Positions 33,484-42,927 are shown, counted from the first letter of the stretch. The stretch: DNA of 48,186 nucleotides from CAYSTL01 sp964516805 (GCA_964516805.1 CAZEXI010000010.1:1-48186), one strand, 5' to 3'. Notes: generated from the letters alone by a model not told the origin. Translations and numbers: made by a program.

Positions 33484-33885
33484 TTATTCCTCTTTCTGAT
33501 ATTCAAAACTGTATCTGATGGGTATCCTTCTTCGTATTGTGGTCCAATAAGGGCATTCTGTACATTTGTATCCCAAAGTAACAGTTCCGCCGAATATAGT
33601 TTCATTCTTTGTGATTTCGAGTTTACCGCTGCAAACTGGACATTTTCCTGATAGTTTCTTCTTCTTTTTACCTTTACGAGTATAGATAGTTGTTTTTATA
33701 AAAGGAGCTTTAACTGCTATCTTTCTGAGTCTTTCACTGCTTACAGTGTAATCCTTGTCTACATTCTTCAACTGTTTGATAACTAGTTTTCTTAGTTTAT
33801 TAAGAGAATTGATGCCCTTCATCCTTCTCATTACGTACCTGAGAGCATCCTCTATTTCATCATCATCAGGAATGGAATAGGGCAT
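33484..33885 (-). CDS. Translation initiation factor aIF2 subunit beta
   Basis: The 133-residue protein has an N-terminal helix, a central alpha/beta domain (LRKLVIKQLKNVDKDYTVSSERL) and a C-terminal zinc ribbon with CPVCSGKL and CTECPYW. It joins alpha and gamma subunits to deliver initiator tRNA to the ribosome. No other subunit is nearby. It is followed directly by the beta-CASP nuclease gene. ATG 33885 fits the family start MPYSIPDDDEIE. Confidence 0.92.
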   Translation of the reverse strand: MPYSIPDDDEIEDALRYVMRRMKGINSLNKLRKLVIKQLKNVDKDYTVSSERLRKIAVKAPFIKTTIYTRKGKKKKKLSGKCPVCSGKLEITKNETIFGGTVTLGYKCTECPYWTTIRRRIPIRYSFEYQKEE

Positions 33886-33923
33886 CGGATGTATATATAA
33901 AGAGGTTTACTTAATTTTATCTA

Positions 33924-34337
33924 CTATTTTGTGCGCTCGTACATCTTGACACAGCTTTCGACTGCATCTCTAGCCCTCTCGATCCTTTCCTCTGCCTGCA
34001 TCCTGGTCATTCCGGGACCGGTTATTCCGAGACTTACAGGTTTATCGAACTCCAAAGAAAGGTCAGTTATCTTTCGGGCTGCTTGAGACATCACTTGTTC
34101 GTCATGGTTTGTCTCACCCTTTATCACAACACCGAGAGTTACTACTCCATCGATCTCATCTTTCTTGAGGAGTTTCTTGATAGCCAAAGGCATATCGAAT
34201 ACTCCTGGTACGTGCATCACTTCTTCGATATCAGCACCCAAGAATTTTGCGTGTTCTTTCGCTCTTTCGAGCATCATCATCGTTATGTCGTAGTTAAATT
34301 CCGAAACTACAATCCCTACTTTCATATCTTTTACCAT
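33924..34337 (-). CDS. ribH: 6,7-dimethyl-8-ribityllumazine synthase
   Basis: The protein of about 137 residues condenses the pyrimidine diamine with dihydroxybutanone phosphate to form lumazine. Substrate-binding segments are VVSEFNYDITMMM, HVPGVFDMPLAIKKL and TLGVVIKGETNHDEQV, with the catalytic histidine in the last. I chose ATG 34337 because GGAG is well spaced; TTG 34346 is inside the same region. It follows ribC by a few bases on the same strand. Confidence 0.94.
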   Translation of the reverse strand: MVKDMKVGIVVSEFNYDITMMMLERAKEHAKFLGADIEEVMHVPGVFDMPLAIKKLLKKDEIDGVVTLGVVIKGETNHDEQVMSQAARKITDLSLEFDKPVSLGITGPGMTRMQAEERIERARDAVESCVKMYERTK

Positions 34338-34342
34338 ATTTA

Positions 34343-34807
34343 TCAACTCCTTAAAGGTCCTACATCAGGGTAACCTTCTCTTTCACCTTTTCCAGCCATC
34401 CTTTGAAGGCGTTCTGGTCTGAACAGTAAATCGTAAACGTTTACTGCATGTTCTCTAGCCCTGTTGTCGGCTAGTTCTGCTAATTTTTCTTCTGAATCCG
34501 CCTCATCTTCATGGACGAATACTTCTATAACATGAGTATCATGTTTGAGTTCTACATCTAATAAGGCTCTAGACGCCTGATCAGCACACTGTTTATCTAT
34601 CGGTTCTGGTCCAGGCATACCTAAAGCCATTACTATATCGCATCCGGATTTAATTAATTTTTGACAGGCAATAGCTAAGTCTTTGATACCTGGAACTGTG
34701 TACCTTTCTATAGTATATCCAGTTCCAGTCTTGGAAAGTTCATCGACAACGCTTTCATACATATCGTATCTAGCGAATGTAGTGTCTGCGATGCCTATCT
34801 TTTTCAT
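34343..34807 (-). CDS. ribC: Archaeal riboflavin synthase
   Basis: The 154-residue protein is the archaeal riboflavin synthase, which is related to lumazine synthase and unlike the bacterial enzyme. It has IGIADTTFARYDM at the start, YTVPGIKDLAIACQKL, IVMALGMPGPEPIDKQCA and HVIEVFVHEDEA. It forms riboflavin from two lumazines. The ATG overlaps the stop of ribL by 4 bases, and ribH follows, giving a coherent operon. Confidence 0.95.
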   Translation of the reverse strand: MKKIGIADTTFARYDMYESVVDELSKTGTGYTIERYTVPGIKDLAIACQKLIKSGCDIVMALGMPGPEPIDKQCADQASRALLDVELKHDTHVIEVFVHEDEADSEEKLAELADNRAREHAVNVYDLLFRPERLQRMAGKGEREGYPDVGPLRS

Positions 34808-35265
34808 TGTTCTTCCACCTTCTCCAACTCTTTCTTCATACTATACCAATCTATTATTTTCCTTATAATTTTTCTAGTCCCATCTAAATCGTAATCATGA
34901 TGGGAGAGCCTTTTAACTTCAATATCATCCATGTTTCTTATCGTCAGTTCTCTCTTCAGTTTTTCTTCCTCATGTCTTTGATCATAACCTAAAGCTATGA
35001 TATCTGGATCTACTTCTTCTACAGTATCATAGGGGTCTCCAGTTCCACCAACTATAGCTTCATCGACTGGTTTGAGGGCCCCTACCATCTCTCTTCTAAC
35101 CTCATCGCTCATGAGAGGCTCGTGTTTATGTTCTCTAACTGTCTGGTCACAGGCTATAACCACAACTAATCTATCCCCCAGTTCTTTTGCTTCCTGGAGA
35201 TAGTGTAGATGACCTAAATGAAGTAGGTCGAATGTACCTGCAGCCATAACAGTCGTTTCACTCAT
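34804..35265 (-). CDS. ribL: Archaeal FAD synthetase
   Basis: The 153-residue nucleotidyltransferase makes FAD from FMN and CTP/ATP. It has AAGTFDLLHLGHLHYLQEA (HxGH motif), a KHEPLMSDEVRREMV segment and the later LGYDQRHEE loop. The position between ribB and ribC supports RibL rather than another cytidylyltransferase such as glycerol-3-phosphate or phosphopantetheine types. ATG 35265 overlaps the end of ribB by 8 bases. Confidence 0.92.
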   Translation of the reverse strand: MSETTVMAAGTFDLLHLGHLHYLQEAKELGDRLVVVIACDQTVREHKHEPLMSDEVRREMVGALKPVDEAIVGGTGDPYDTVEEVDPDIIALGYDQRHEEEKLKRELTIRNMDDIEVKRLSHHDYDLDGTRKIIRKIIDWYSMKKELEKVEEQ

Positions 35266-35959
35266 CCATATCCTCCAGAGCTTCTTCTATTTCTTTTCCT
35301 TCTATAAGAGGGATATCGTGTTTTTTACCGTACTCTCTTGCCTCATCTTCATCCATGCTTCCTCCGTCTGAAGAAAGCATTTCACATATCGTCATGCTTG
35401 GATATACATCCGTCATCGTTAGTAAGGCTGTGGTCAGTTCTGTATGTCCTTCTCTGTTCTTTGTTAACCCTTCAGTAGCGTTAAGTAAGAAAACATGACC
35501 AGGTGTTCTGAACTCTTCACCAAATAGCTGTTTTGCTTTTTCAGGTTTTGTGTCTTTGATATCCTTTCCTAGCTCTGCGAATCGTTTTATCGTCAGTGCT
35601 CTGTCTATATCTGTGATACCTGTGAATGTATCCCTGTGATTTACCGTCAAAGAGAATGTTGACTTTTCATCGTATGGGATGTCATCAGCTTCCATTTGTT
35701 CCAGTATCGGATATTCCTCGACAGAATGATCAAAAAGATCGTGAAGTAAAGGAAGATCAAGTTTTTTCCAGGTATCTGGATGTATAGTTACACAGATCAA
35801 TCCACCTGCATCTCTTCTGAGTCTTCTAACTTTATTTGGAGTGATCGTTATCGATGGTGTTACGAGGTCTGTTTCTTCCTCCCTACCCTCTTTGTCGAAC
35901 ACCATCAAGAATCCGCCGTTTTCCAACTGTTCTATAGCTTGAGCAACTTCTTTTTTCAT
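35258..35959 (-). CDS. ribB: 3,4-dihydroxy-2-butanone 4-phosphate synthase
   Basis: The 233-residue enzyme makes the four-carbon precursor of riboflavin from ribulose 5-phosphate. It has MVFDKEGREEETDLV, DAGGLICVTI, FSLTVNHRDTFTGITDIDRALTI and TPGHVFLL followed by NREGHTELTTAL. It is not fused to GTP cyclohydrolase. It heads the ribB-ribL-ribC-ribH series. The steps before (GTP cyclohydrolase III and others) and riboflavin kinase are not in the window, and I see no FMN riboswitch upstream. Confidence 0.95.
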   Translation of the reverse strand: MKKEVAQAIEQLENGGFLMVFDKEGREEETDLVTPSITITPNKVRRLRRDAGGLICVTIHPDTWKKLDLPLLHDLFDHSVEEYPILEQMEADDIPYDEKSTFSLTVNHRDTFTGITDIDRALTIKRFAELGKDIKDTKPEKAKQLFGEEFRTPGHVFLLNATEGLTKNREGHTELTTALLTMTDVYPSMTICEMLSSDGGSMDEDEAREYGKKHDIPLIEGKEIEEALEDMDE

Positions 35960-36085
35960 CGAGTGTTCATTATTATGGTTTATAATAGACTTTTGGTTTT
36001 TTTATAAATTGTAATTAGAAAGCTTCTTAGAAACATAATTTATTTATTTAGAAGATTTATAGGGATAATAACGAGTCGTGTGAAC

Positions 36086-37120
36086 ATGCTTGACGATGTA
36101 GAAAAGATGAGGGAAATAGACGAAGATGAAATGTTAAAGGTGCTGGAGAATTTTCCAGAACAGATAGAAGACGTTGTTGAAAGGCTCGATTTGAATCTAC
36201 TGCCATTCCAGCCGGATGAGATCGTTGTAGCAGGCATGGGAGGTTCTGGTATCGTTGGGGACATACTGAAGAGTTTCTTAGCAAATAGGATTAAGATCCC
36301 GATATATGTTAATAAAGATTACAACCTTCCTTCTTTTGTTGATGAGAATACGTTATTGTTTGTAGTTTCATATTCTGGCAATACTGAAGAAACTCTGAAC
36401 GCTGCTAGGGAAGGGATGAAGAGAAAGGCTAAGGTCGTCGGTATAAGTTCAGATGGTGAACTAGAATCCTTATGTAAAGAAAGAGGAGTGGTATTCATAC
36501 AGGCACCTAAAGGATATCATCCTAGAGCTGCCATCGCATTCTTGTTCATACCCGTGTTAAAATTGTTATCAGAGATGTTGATATATGATTCTGATGTAGC
36601 CATACTTGATGCCATTTCTGAACTGAAAGAACTTCGGGACAGTATCAAAGCAGATGTTCCAGAAAAAGACAATTTAGCTAAAAAATTAGCTAAAAGGATC
36701 AAGGGAAAGATACCTATAATCTATGGGCATTCGATATACAATGCGGTGGCTAACAGGTGGCACACGCAGTTCAATGAAAATGCTGAAGTTCTTTCCTGGT
36801 ATGGTGCCTTCCCTGAAATGAACCATAATGAAGTAGTTGGTTGGAAAGGCGATGATAAATCAGACAATTTTATACCTATACTACTCAGAGATAACAAAGA
36901 AGACGAAAGGATAGATAAAAGGATCGAAGTAACTAAAGATAAAGTTTTCAAACCTGTGACTGAAGATATAATCGAGGTTTGGGCAAAAGCAGACACACAG
37001 CTTGCCAGGATTTTATATTTGATATACTTGGGAGATTACGTAAGCATATACCTGGCTCTATTGTATGGTAGAGATCCGTCTCCGGTAAAAATAATCGATG
37101 AGTTGAAAGCTAGTCTTTAG
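36086..37120 (+). CDS. Bifunctional phosphoglucose/phosphomannose isomerase
   Basis: The protein of about 344 residues belongs to the SIS-domain PGI/PMI family of archaea. It has VVAGMGGSGIVGDILKSF, the sugar-phosphate-binding VVSYSGNTEETLNA and a C-terminal catalytic region with NENAEVLSWYG and PEMNHNEVVGW. It interconverts glucose-6-, fructose-6- and mannose-6-phosphate. ATG 36086 is preferred over GTG 36080. It converges on the PUA gene, sharing stop-codon bases. Confidence 0.92.
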   Translation: MLDDVEKMREIDEDEMLKVLENFPEQIEDVVERLDLNLLPFQPDEIVVAGMGGSGIVGDILKSFLANRIKIPIYVNKDYNLPSFVDENTLLFVVSYSGNTEETLNAAREGMKRKAKVVGISSDGELESLCKERGVVFIQAPKGYHPRAAIAFLFIPVLKLLSEMLIYDSDVAILDAISELKELRDSIKADVPEKDNLAKKLAKRIKGKIPIIYGHSIYNAVANRWHTQFNENAEVLSWYGAFPEMNHNEVVGWKGDDKSDNFIPILLRDNKEDERIDKRIEVTKDKVFKPVTEDIIEVWAKADTQLARILYLIYLGDYVSIYLALLYGRDPSPVKIIDELKASL

Positions 37121-37590
37121 TCGTAGTCACCATCGCCTACGTGATGAAGGCTTTTGATCACTTTACCTTGGTCCGATTCTAGCATCTCTTTAGCATTGGT
37201 CATGGCTCTCCCGACTGCCAATGGTTTTTTGTGCTCTACATCCCTTATATATACTAACTGACCTTTGGCAATATTTTCATCTGCATCTACTATACCTGGT
37301 GCCATTATATCTGCACCATTGTATACGAATTTCACAGCACCCATGTCCACTGTTACATAAGATTTGGTTGGTTCTATTTTGAGAAGTCCTTTTATCGTCA
37401 GGAACATCTCGTCATCAAAAAAGGTCGCTACTGGTTCGTTATCTACAATCAGAACTTTACCACTTTCTGTATCCGCTGTATCTACACCATCGCCTAGATG
37501 GAAGGGTGAGTCACCCAACTTATCTTCGAATTGTTCGACATACTTCTCTACTTCTTTATCCTTCAATCTGTGTCTGTTCTTGTACTGCAT
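37117..37590 (-). CDS. PUA-domain RNA-binding protein (archaeal MCT-1-like)
   Basis: The protein of about 157 residues has an N-terminal domain beginning MQYKNRHRLKDKEVEKYVEQ (DUF1947-like) and a C-terminal PUA domain (about 80-150) with VTVDMGAVKFVYNGADIMAPGI. The family resembles the eukaryotic MCT-1 translation protein and is expected to bind RNA. The open frame reaches upstream to 37704, but the extra 38 residues look unlike the family, so ATG 37590 is chosen. Confidence 0.82.
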   Translation of the reverse strand: MQYKNRHRLKDKEVEKYVEQFEDKLGDSPFHLGDGVDTADTESGKVLIVDNEPVATFFDDEMFLTIKGLLKIEPTKSYVTVDMGAVKFVYNGADIMAPGIVDADENIAKGQLVYIRDVEHKKPLAVGRAMTNAKEMLESDQGKVIKSLHHVGDGDYD

Positions 37591-37817
37591 CAAATCAATC
37601 AATAAAATATACTTATTTATCCTTTGGGTAGATGATTTATTCAACTTCGCTCTTTTTATCCCACATATTTTCGATATCGACTCTTCTGATTTAAACCTCG
37701 TCAAGATTCCCCTTTTCGATGAATCTTTTCTTGATCGGTTCTGGATTATGTTAGATATGATCGATCATGACTTTAAGAGCATGATTCTTTTCTTCTATAT
37801 CATCTATAATTTAGACC

Positions 37818-38231
37818 TCATCCATATTTTTTGTAAAGGTACCCCAATAAGTTTACCAGCACTGCAGTGAGAACCCACATCAATATCAATAGAGAATACG
37901 TTTCTAAAAGGCTTCTTCCAGCAAGACCGGGTATCAGTCTTTTACCCTGAAGCACGATTATAAGTGCAAGTGAACCATAAGTTCGGGCTCCAAAAACGGG
38001 AAACAGCCATTTCAGATGTGCTTTCATCACCAATACTCCTAGGGCTAAATAAACGATCAGCCCTATCAAAACGGCCCATGGGATCTCCGTAGATGCTAAA
38101 AGTAATAAAAATGAGAGTAAATTGTAGAAAACTGTAGCACGGCTCACATAGTGTTTTTCCACCACGATACCGTAGATTAAGATTACTCCTACACCACCGA
38201 TGGCTGCCTGGAATGAATTCAGTAAAGGCAT
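37818..38231 (-). CDS. Small four-helix membrane protein
   Basis: This 137-residue protein is almost entirely hydrophobic. Helices lie at about 8-25, 33-48, 52-70 and 108-130, with a GARTYGSLALII stretch and LQGKRLIPGLAGRS between them. I do not recognise a family. It could be a structural or transport-associated protein. ATG 38231 is the natural start. About 225 bases without another gene separate it from the PUA gene. Confidence 0.65.
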   Translation of the reverse strand: MPLLNSFQAAIGGVGVILIYGIVVEKHYVSRATVFYNLLSFLLLLASTEIPWAVLIGLIVYLALGVLVMKAHLKWLFPVFGARTYGSLALIIVLQGKRLIPGLAGRSLLETYSLLILMWVLTAVLVNLLGYLYKKYG

Positions 38232-38360
38232 GTGGGATAAGAATATAGACGTTTTATTTAAAACTTAGAAGTTATTTAAAATGTATACTTTACTAAAAAA
38301 ACATCATAGATAGGTAACCATAAATAGTAGACCAGTAACTAAAAACGGACAATCAGTTGA

Positions 38361-40547
38361 ATGATCATTATGAAAGTTGATGACCTAGATATTCACGAAG
38401 AATCCAAGCAGATAATAAGAAAAGATGGTATCGAAGAACTTTATCCCCCTCAAGAGGAGGGTGTAGATGATGTTCTATCTGGTGAGAATTGTGTTTTTGC
38501 ATTACCTACAGCTAGTGGTAAATCCTTGCTCTCTTATCTTGCGATAATCAAGAAAGTCGTAGAAGAAGGAGGAAAGGCCCTTTATATCGTACCACTAAGA
38601 GCTTTAGCTTCTGAGAAAGTTGACGATCTAAAGAAGTTCGAACAGATAGGTTTAGATGTTGGCATCTCGATGGGTAATTACGACAGCCCTGACCCTAATC
38701 TAAAGGATTATGATGTAATTGTAGCTACATCTGAAAAGGCAGATTCGTTACTCAGACATAATGTAGATTGGCTCAATCAATTGAACGTTGTAGTTGCTGA
38801 TGAAGTACATCTGGTTAATGATAGGGAAAGAGGAGCAACCTTAGAAGTCACCTTATCTAAATTAAAACAGGTCAATCCGGATGCACAGATAATAGCATTA
38901 TCTGCAACCATACAGAACTCAGATGCAGTATCTGACTGGCTCGATGCGTCTCATCATAAGAGTGACTGGAGACCTGTAGAACTGAAAAAGGGGGTTTATT
39001 TTGGAGGAAGGATACGTTATACCGATGGTGATGAAGACAGAATAGAGAACAGTGATCCTGTCAGGTCGATTTGTATACCTACCATCGAAAATGGAGATCA
39101 ATGTCTTGTTTTTGTGAGAAGCAGAAGATCAACAGAATCAGTCAGTCAGCAGATGACTAGATCTGTAGAAGAACATCTGACTGAAGATGAAAAAGATGAA
39201 TTGAATGATATCGCTGATGAATTGGAAGATAGAAGTACAACTTCTGTAGGAAAGAAATTAGCGGGTATGATCCGATCTGGAACTGCATTTCATAACGCAG
39301 GTTTGAATAACTATCAGAGAAAAGCTGTAGAAAATGCTTTCAGAAACAGGTTGATCAAACTGATAACAGCCACACCTACGTTGGCTGCTGGTATAAATAT
39401 GCCTGCAAGAAGGGTTGTAGTTAGAGATTATAGAAGATACGACTCTATGCTTGGATACAACGCACCGATACCTGTTATGGAGATCCAGCAGATGCTCGGT
39501 CGCGCAGGTAGGCCGGGTTATGATGACCTGGGTGAAGCTATTATCGTTGCTAAAAAACAAAATCATACTCAGGAACTATTCGATGAATATCTTTTAGGGG
39601 AGAGTGAGGTAATCGTTTCTAGATTGGCAACAGAACCTGCCTTAAGAGCACATCTACTTTCTTTAGTAGCCACTTCTCACTGTGATTGTGAGGAAGAGAT
39701 ATTCAAGTTCATGGAGGAGACGTTCTACGCCCAGAACAGCGATATCTGGATGATAGAAGACAGGGTTAGAAAAACACTTAATTTGTTGGAAGAAGAAGGA
39801 CTTATCGAGCAGGAAGAAACGATTAAACCTACCAATTTCGGTAGAAGAGTTTCAGACCTGTACATCGATCCACTATCTGCTGTTAAGATGAAGGAAGCTA
39901 TAGACAGTGGAAAGATGGGGATACCCCTTTCTTATCTTCATACTGTCTGCATGACACCTGACATGTACACACTTTTCGCCAGTAAGAGTGAGATCTCGAA
40001 ATATGAAAGAAAAGTAGAAGGAGTCAGAGCAGATCTATTTCAGGACCTACCGCACGAGCAGGGTGAACTTGAGGATTACTTATCAGCTTTCAAAACTGCC
40101 ATGATGCTTAAAGACTGGATGGATGAAGTGCCTGAGGACGAGATCGCTCAAACGTACAGTATTGGTCCTGGAGATATAAGGAATAAAGTAGAAACTGCTG
40201 AATGGCTCATACATTCTGCTACTGAAATAGCTAAATTGTACAATAAACAGAAGGCTGAACTGTTGAAGAAGCTTACAAAGAGAGTCAAGCACGGTATCAA
40301 AGAAGAGCTTTTCCCGCTGATGAAGATGGAGCAGATAGGAAGGGTGAGGGCTAGAGAACTTTATGAGGCAGGTTATAGAACACCTGAAGAAGTGGAAGAT
40401 GCGACCAAAAGAGAATTAGAACAGATATCTGGAATAGGAGATAAGATAGCTTCAAAGGTGAGTAAAAAGGAAGAGGACAGAATAAACAAAGAGAAAAATA
40501 TAGAAGATGATGACGAATCTAATCAGTCATCGTTGATGGATTTTTGA
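38361..40547 (+). CDS. hel308: Hel308 superfamily 2 DNA helicase
   Basis: The 728-residue helicase unwinds lagging strands at stalled forks and helps replication restart. It has the Q-like motif YPPQEEGV, Walker A LPTASGKS (about 48-55), DEVH in motif II (about 146-149), LSATIQN in motif III, TPTLAAGINMPARR in IV-V and QMLGRAGRPGYD in VI. A ratchet domain follows and a C-terminal helix-hairpin-helix ends with ISGIGDKIASKV. ATG 38361 or ATG 38370 could be the start. Its stop is one base from the convergent MTH1187-type gene. Confidence 0.96.
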   Translation: MIIMKVDDLDIHEESKQIIRKDGIEELYPPQEEGVDDVLSGENCVFALPTASGKSLLSYLAIIKKVVEEGGKALYIVPLRALASEKVDDLKKFEQIGLDVGISMGNYDSPDPNLKDYDVIVATSEKADSLLRHNVDWLNQLNVVVADEVHLVNDRERGATLEVTLSKLKQVNPDAQIIALSATIQNSDAVSDWLDASHHKSDWRPVELKKGVYFGGRIRYTDGDEDRIENSDPVRSICIPTIENGDQCLVFVRSRRSTESVSQQMTRSVEEHLTEDEKDELNDIADELEDRSTTSVGKKLAGMIRSGTAFHNAGLNNYQRKAVENAFRNRLIKLITATPTLAAGINMPARRVVVRDYRRYDSMLGYNAPIPVMEIQQMLGRAGRPGYDDLGEAIIVAKKQNHTQELFDEYLLGESEVIVSRLATEPALRAHLLSLVATSHCDCEEEIFKFMEETFYAQNSDIWMIEDRVRKTLNLLEEEGLIEQEETIKPTNFGRRVSDLYIDPLSAVKMKEAIDSGKMGIPLSYLHTVCMTPDMYTLFASKSEISKYERKVEGVRADLFQDLPHEQGELEDYLSAFKTAMMLKDWMDEVPEDEIAQTYSIGPGDIRNKVETAEWLIHSATEIAKLYNKQKAELLKKLTKRVKHGIKEELFPLMKMEQIGRVRARELYEAGYRTPEEVEDATKRELEQISGIGDKIASKVSKKEEDRINKEKNIEDDDESNQSSLMDF

Positions 40548-40548
40548 T

Positions 40549-40857
40549 TTATTTCTTGAGTTTTTTACCAAGTTTAGATTCTATAGAATCGATCTTTCCA
40601 GTGATCCTTTTATCAGCACCTTCTCTGTCATCTATCGCTATTCGGGTATCCACTCTATTTGAGTGTTCTCTCATGTGATGATGGCATTTTTTGATCAAGT
40701 TCATGATCTCATCCCAATCACCTTCAACTATCGTACCCATCGGAGTCAATTTGTACTCTAAATCGCTGTTATCTACAATATCAAGTATTTCAGAAACGTA
40801 CTTGCTCAAACTTTCTCCTTTATCTAGAGGAACTACTGAGAATTCGGCTATCATCAT
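40549..40857 (-). CDS. MTH1187/YkoF-like protein (possible thiamine-binding)
   Basis: This 102-residue ferredoxin-like protein matches the MTH1187/YqgV (DUF77) family. It starts MMIAEFSVVPLDKGESLSKYV and has YKLTPMGTIVEGDWDEIMNLIKKCH; the C-terminal end IDDREGADKRITGKIDSIES is typical. Bacterial relatives bind the pyrimidine part of thiamine, but the archaeal role is not proven. ThiC is elsewhere in the window and not adjacent. Confidence 0.85.
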   Translation of the reverse strand: MMIAEFSVVPLDKGESLSKYVSEILDIVDNSDLEYKLTPMGTIVEGDWDEIMNLIKKCHHHMREHSNRVDTRIAIDDREGADKRITGKIDSIESKLGKKLKK

Positions 40858-40962
40858 ATCACCTCAGTTAAATAGACCTTTTTTAACCTAAAAATATGTT
40901 ACGATTTTTGGTAAAGAGCATAAATTTAAAATCACTTGAATCATTCAAAGTAACGTGATTTG

Positions 40963-41679
40963 ATGTCCAATATAGGTATTATCGGAGGAACAGCTTTCAA
41001 GGACTGGAAATCCTTTGATGTTAAAGAAGAGAGAAGAAAAGAGACTCCCTGGGGGACACCTTCCTCACCGCTGATAATCGGTGATGTTGATGGTGTTGAA
41101 GTCGTTTTGTTGTTGAGACACGGAAAAGATCATGATATCCCACCTCACAAAATAAACAACCGGGCCAACATCTATGCACTTCAGAGAGAAGTTGATAAAA
41201 TAGTTGGTTTATCATCAGCAGGCGCAGCTAAAAAAGATATAGAAATACCTTCGATATCTGTTCCTAAAGATTATGTCAATTTTTGGAATGTAACTACATT
41301 TTATAACGAAAAGATAAAGCATGTTACTCCTGAGTTATCGACGCATTTGAGGGATAAGATAATCAAAGCCAGTGAAAAAGCAGGTTTTGATGATCTCAGA
41401 ACCGAAGATGTTTACGTACAAACGACCGGGCCTAGGTTAGAGACCAGGGCTGAAGTTAAGATTCTGCAGGATTATGGAGAACTGATAGGTATGACTATGG
41501 CCCCTGAAGCGACTTTATGTAAAGAAGTTGGATTGGAATACGCCTCAATAGTCACCAATGATAACTACGCTCATGGAGTAAATGATGTAAAGGTAGAATA
41601 TGAAGAGATAGTCAACACTGCTAGAAAGAATTGGTCGAATGTGGAAAAGATATTGAAGGAATTCTTGGAGATGATCTAG
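40963..41679 (+). CDS. Methylthioadenosine/methylthioinosine phosphorylase
   Basis: The protein of about 238 residues belongs to the MTAP/PNP family. It has GIIGGTAF, LLRHGKDHDIPPHKINNRANIYAL, GLSSAGAAK, VQTTGPRLETRAEVKIL and GMTMAPEATLCKE. Such enzymes split 5'-methylthioadenosine or 5'-methylthioinosine into base and methylthioribose-1-phosphate. The following deaminase and hypoxanthine phosphoribosyltransferase suggest methylthioinosine as substrate, as described for some archaea and Pseudomonas; the sequence alone does not settle this. ATG 40963 is chosen over an adjacent TTG. Confidence 0.88.
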   Translation: MSNIGIIGGTAFKDWKSFDVKEERRKETPWGTPSSPLIIGDVDGVEVVLLLRHGKDHDIPPHKINNRANIYALQREVDKIVGLSSAGAAKKDIEIPSISVPKDYVNFWNVTTFYNEKIKHVTPELSTHLRDKIIKASEKAGFDDLRTEDVYVQTTGPRLETRAEVKILQDYGELIGMTMAPEATLCKEVGLEYASIVTNDNYAHGVNDVKVEYEEIVNTARKNWSNVEKILKEFLEMI

Positions 41680-42927
41680 ATGAGTCTTGTTATCAAAAAT
41701 GCCGAAATCATAGGTAGGGAAGGCAAATACGATATTTTGATAGATGATGGTATAATCCAGAGTATCAGTGAAGAAGAAGATGGAGATAGGGAACTGCAAG
41801 CGGATGGTAAGTACCTATCTCCTGGATTCGTGAACACACATACTCATGCTGCTATGAGTCTTTTCAGAGGATATGCAGATGATCTACCTCTGCAGAAATG
41901 GTTGCAGGAAAATATATGGCCTTTAGAGGACAAATTAACTGCTGAGGATTGTTACTGGGGTACTAAACTGGCCTGTTTGGAGATGATAAAGACCGGTACT
42001 GTAGCTTTCAACGATATGTATTATTTCATGGATAAGGTAGCTGATGCAGTGGATGAAATGGGCATGAAAGCTATGCTTTCTTACGGATTTGTTGATCTTG
42101 GTGATGAAGAAAAGAGAGAATCTGAGAAGGAGAAAACAAACGATCTGCTTGATTATTTGAGTGGTTTTGATAAAATCAAACCAGCTTTAGGCCCTCATGC
42201 TGTCTATACTGTTTCTAGAGAAGGATTGGAATGGTGTAGTGAATATTCAGAGAAGAAAGAAGTTCCTATACATTTTCATTTAGCTGAAACCGAGCAGGAA
42301 TTGAATGATTTTAAAGAAGAGCACGATGAGAGTTTGGTAAAATATTTGGATGATATTGGTATGGTAAATGAAAGGTTGATCGGGGCCCATGGAGTTTGGC
42401 TTGAGGATGAAGATTATGATATGTTACAGAGTTCAGGGGCAGTGATAAGTCACAATCCAGCTTCCAACATGAAGTTGGGTGTTGGAAAACCGTTTGATTA
42501 CTCCAAGTTCAAAGATGTCATGATCACTTTAGGTACCGATGGATGTGCTTCAAACAATAATTTGGACATGCTTGAAGAGATAAAGATCGCCTGTTTACAG
42601 CAGAAGATGAAGGGTGATCCAACCGTGTTACCAGCTGAAGAGGCATATAAGATGATCACTGAACACGGTGCTGAAGCTCTTGGTACCGGTGGTGGAAAGG
42701 TCGAAGAAGGAAAGGCTGCGGATCTTATACTATTAGAAAAGAATGTAGAAGCAGTACCTGGTCACAACCCTGTTTCAGATTTGATATATTCGATGAATGG
42801 TTCCTCCGTGACCGATGTGATCATCGATGGAAAGATAGTTATGAAAAATAAGTATGTAGAAGGAGAAGAAGAGATAATGAAGAAAGCGAAAAAATCAGCT
42901 AAAGATTTGGTCCAAAGGGTGAAATAA
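41680..42927 (+). CDS. mtaD: 5'-methylthioadenosine/S-adenosylhomocysteine deaminase
   Basis: The 415-residue amidohydrolase has the metal-binding THTHAAMSLFRGYADDLPLQ (about 52-71), HFHLAETEQE (about 200), GAHGVWLE, SHNPASNMKLGVG and TLGTDGCASNNNLDML. It deaminates methylthioadenosine, S-adenosylhomocysteine and 5'-deoxyadenosine (DadD-like). Its ATG follows the phosphorylase stop with no gap and hpt follows with no gap, so the three genes are one unit. The deaminated product would feed the phosphorylase. Confidence 0.93.
   Translation: MSLVIKNAEIIGREGKYDILIDDGIIQSISEEEDGDRELQADGKYLSPGFVNTHTHAAMSLFRGYADDLPLQKWLQENIWPLEDKLTAEDCYWGTKLACLEMIKTGTVAFNDMYYFMDKVADAVDEMGMKAMLSYGFVDLGDEEKRESEKEKTNDLLDYLSGFDKIKPALGPHAVYTVSREGLEWCSEYSEKKEVPIHFHLAETEQELNDFKEEHDESLVKYLDDIGMVNERLIGAHGVWLEDEDYDMLQSSGAVISHNPASNMKLGVGKPFDYSKFKDVMITLGTDGCASNNNLDMLEEIKIACLQQKMKGDPTVLPAEEAYKMITEHGAEALGTGGGKVEEGKAADLILLEKNVEAVPGHNPVSDLIYSMNGSSVTDVIIDGKIVMKNKYVEGEEEIMKKAKKSAKDLVQRVK

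Noticed and set aside
33480..33605. N-terminal extension of the beta-CASP nuclease
   Set aside because: It would overlap aIF2 beta by over 100 bases, and the metallo-beta-lactamase fold starts at ATG 33479.
35960..36079. Possible FMN riboswitch before ribB
   Set aside because: No AGGATAT-type or GATGG core and no multi-stem fold visible.
37591..37704. N-terminal extension of the PUA-domain gene
   Set aside because: The extra 38 residues do not look like the family and the conserved region starts at ATG 37590.
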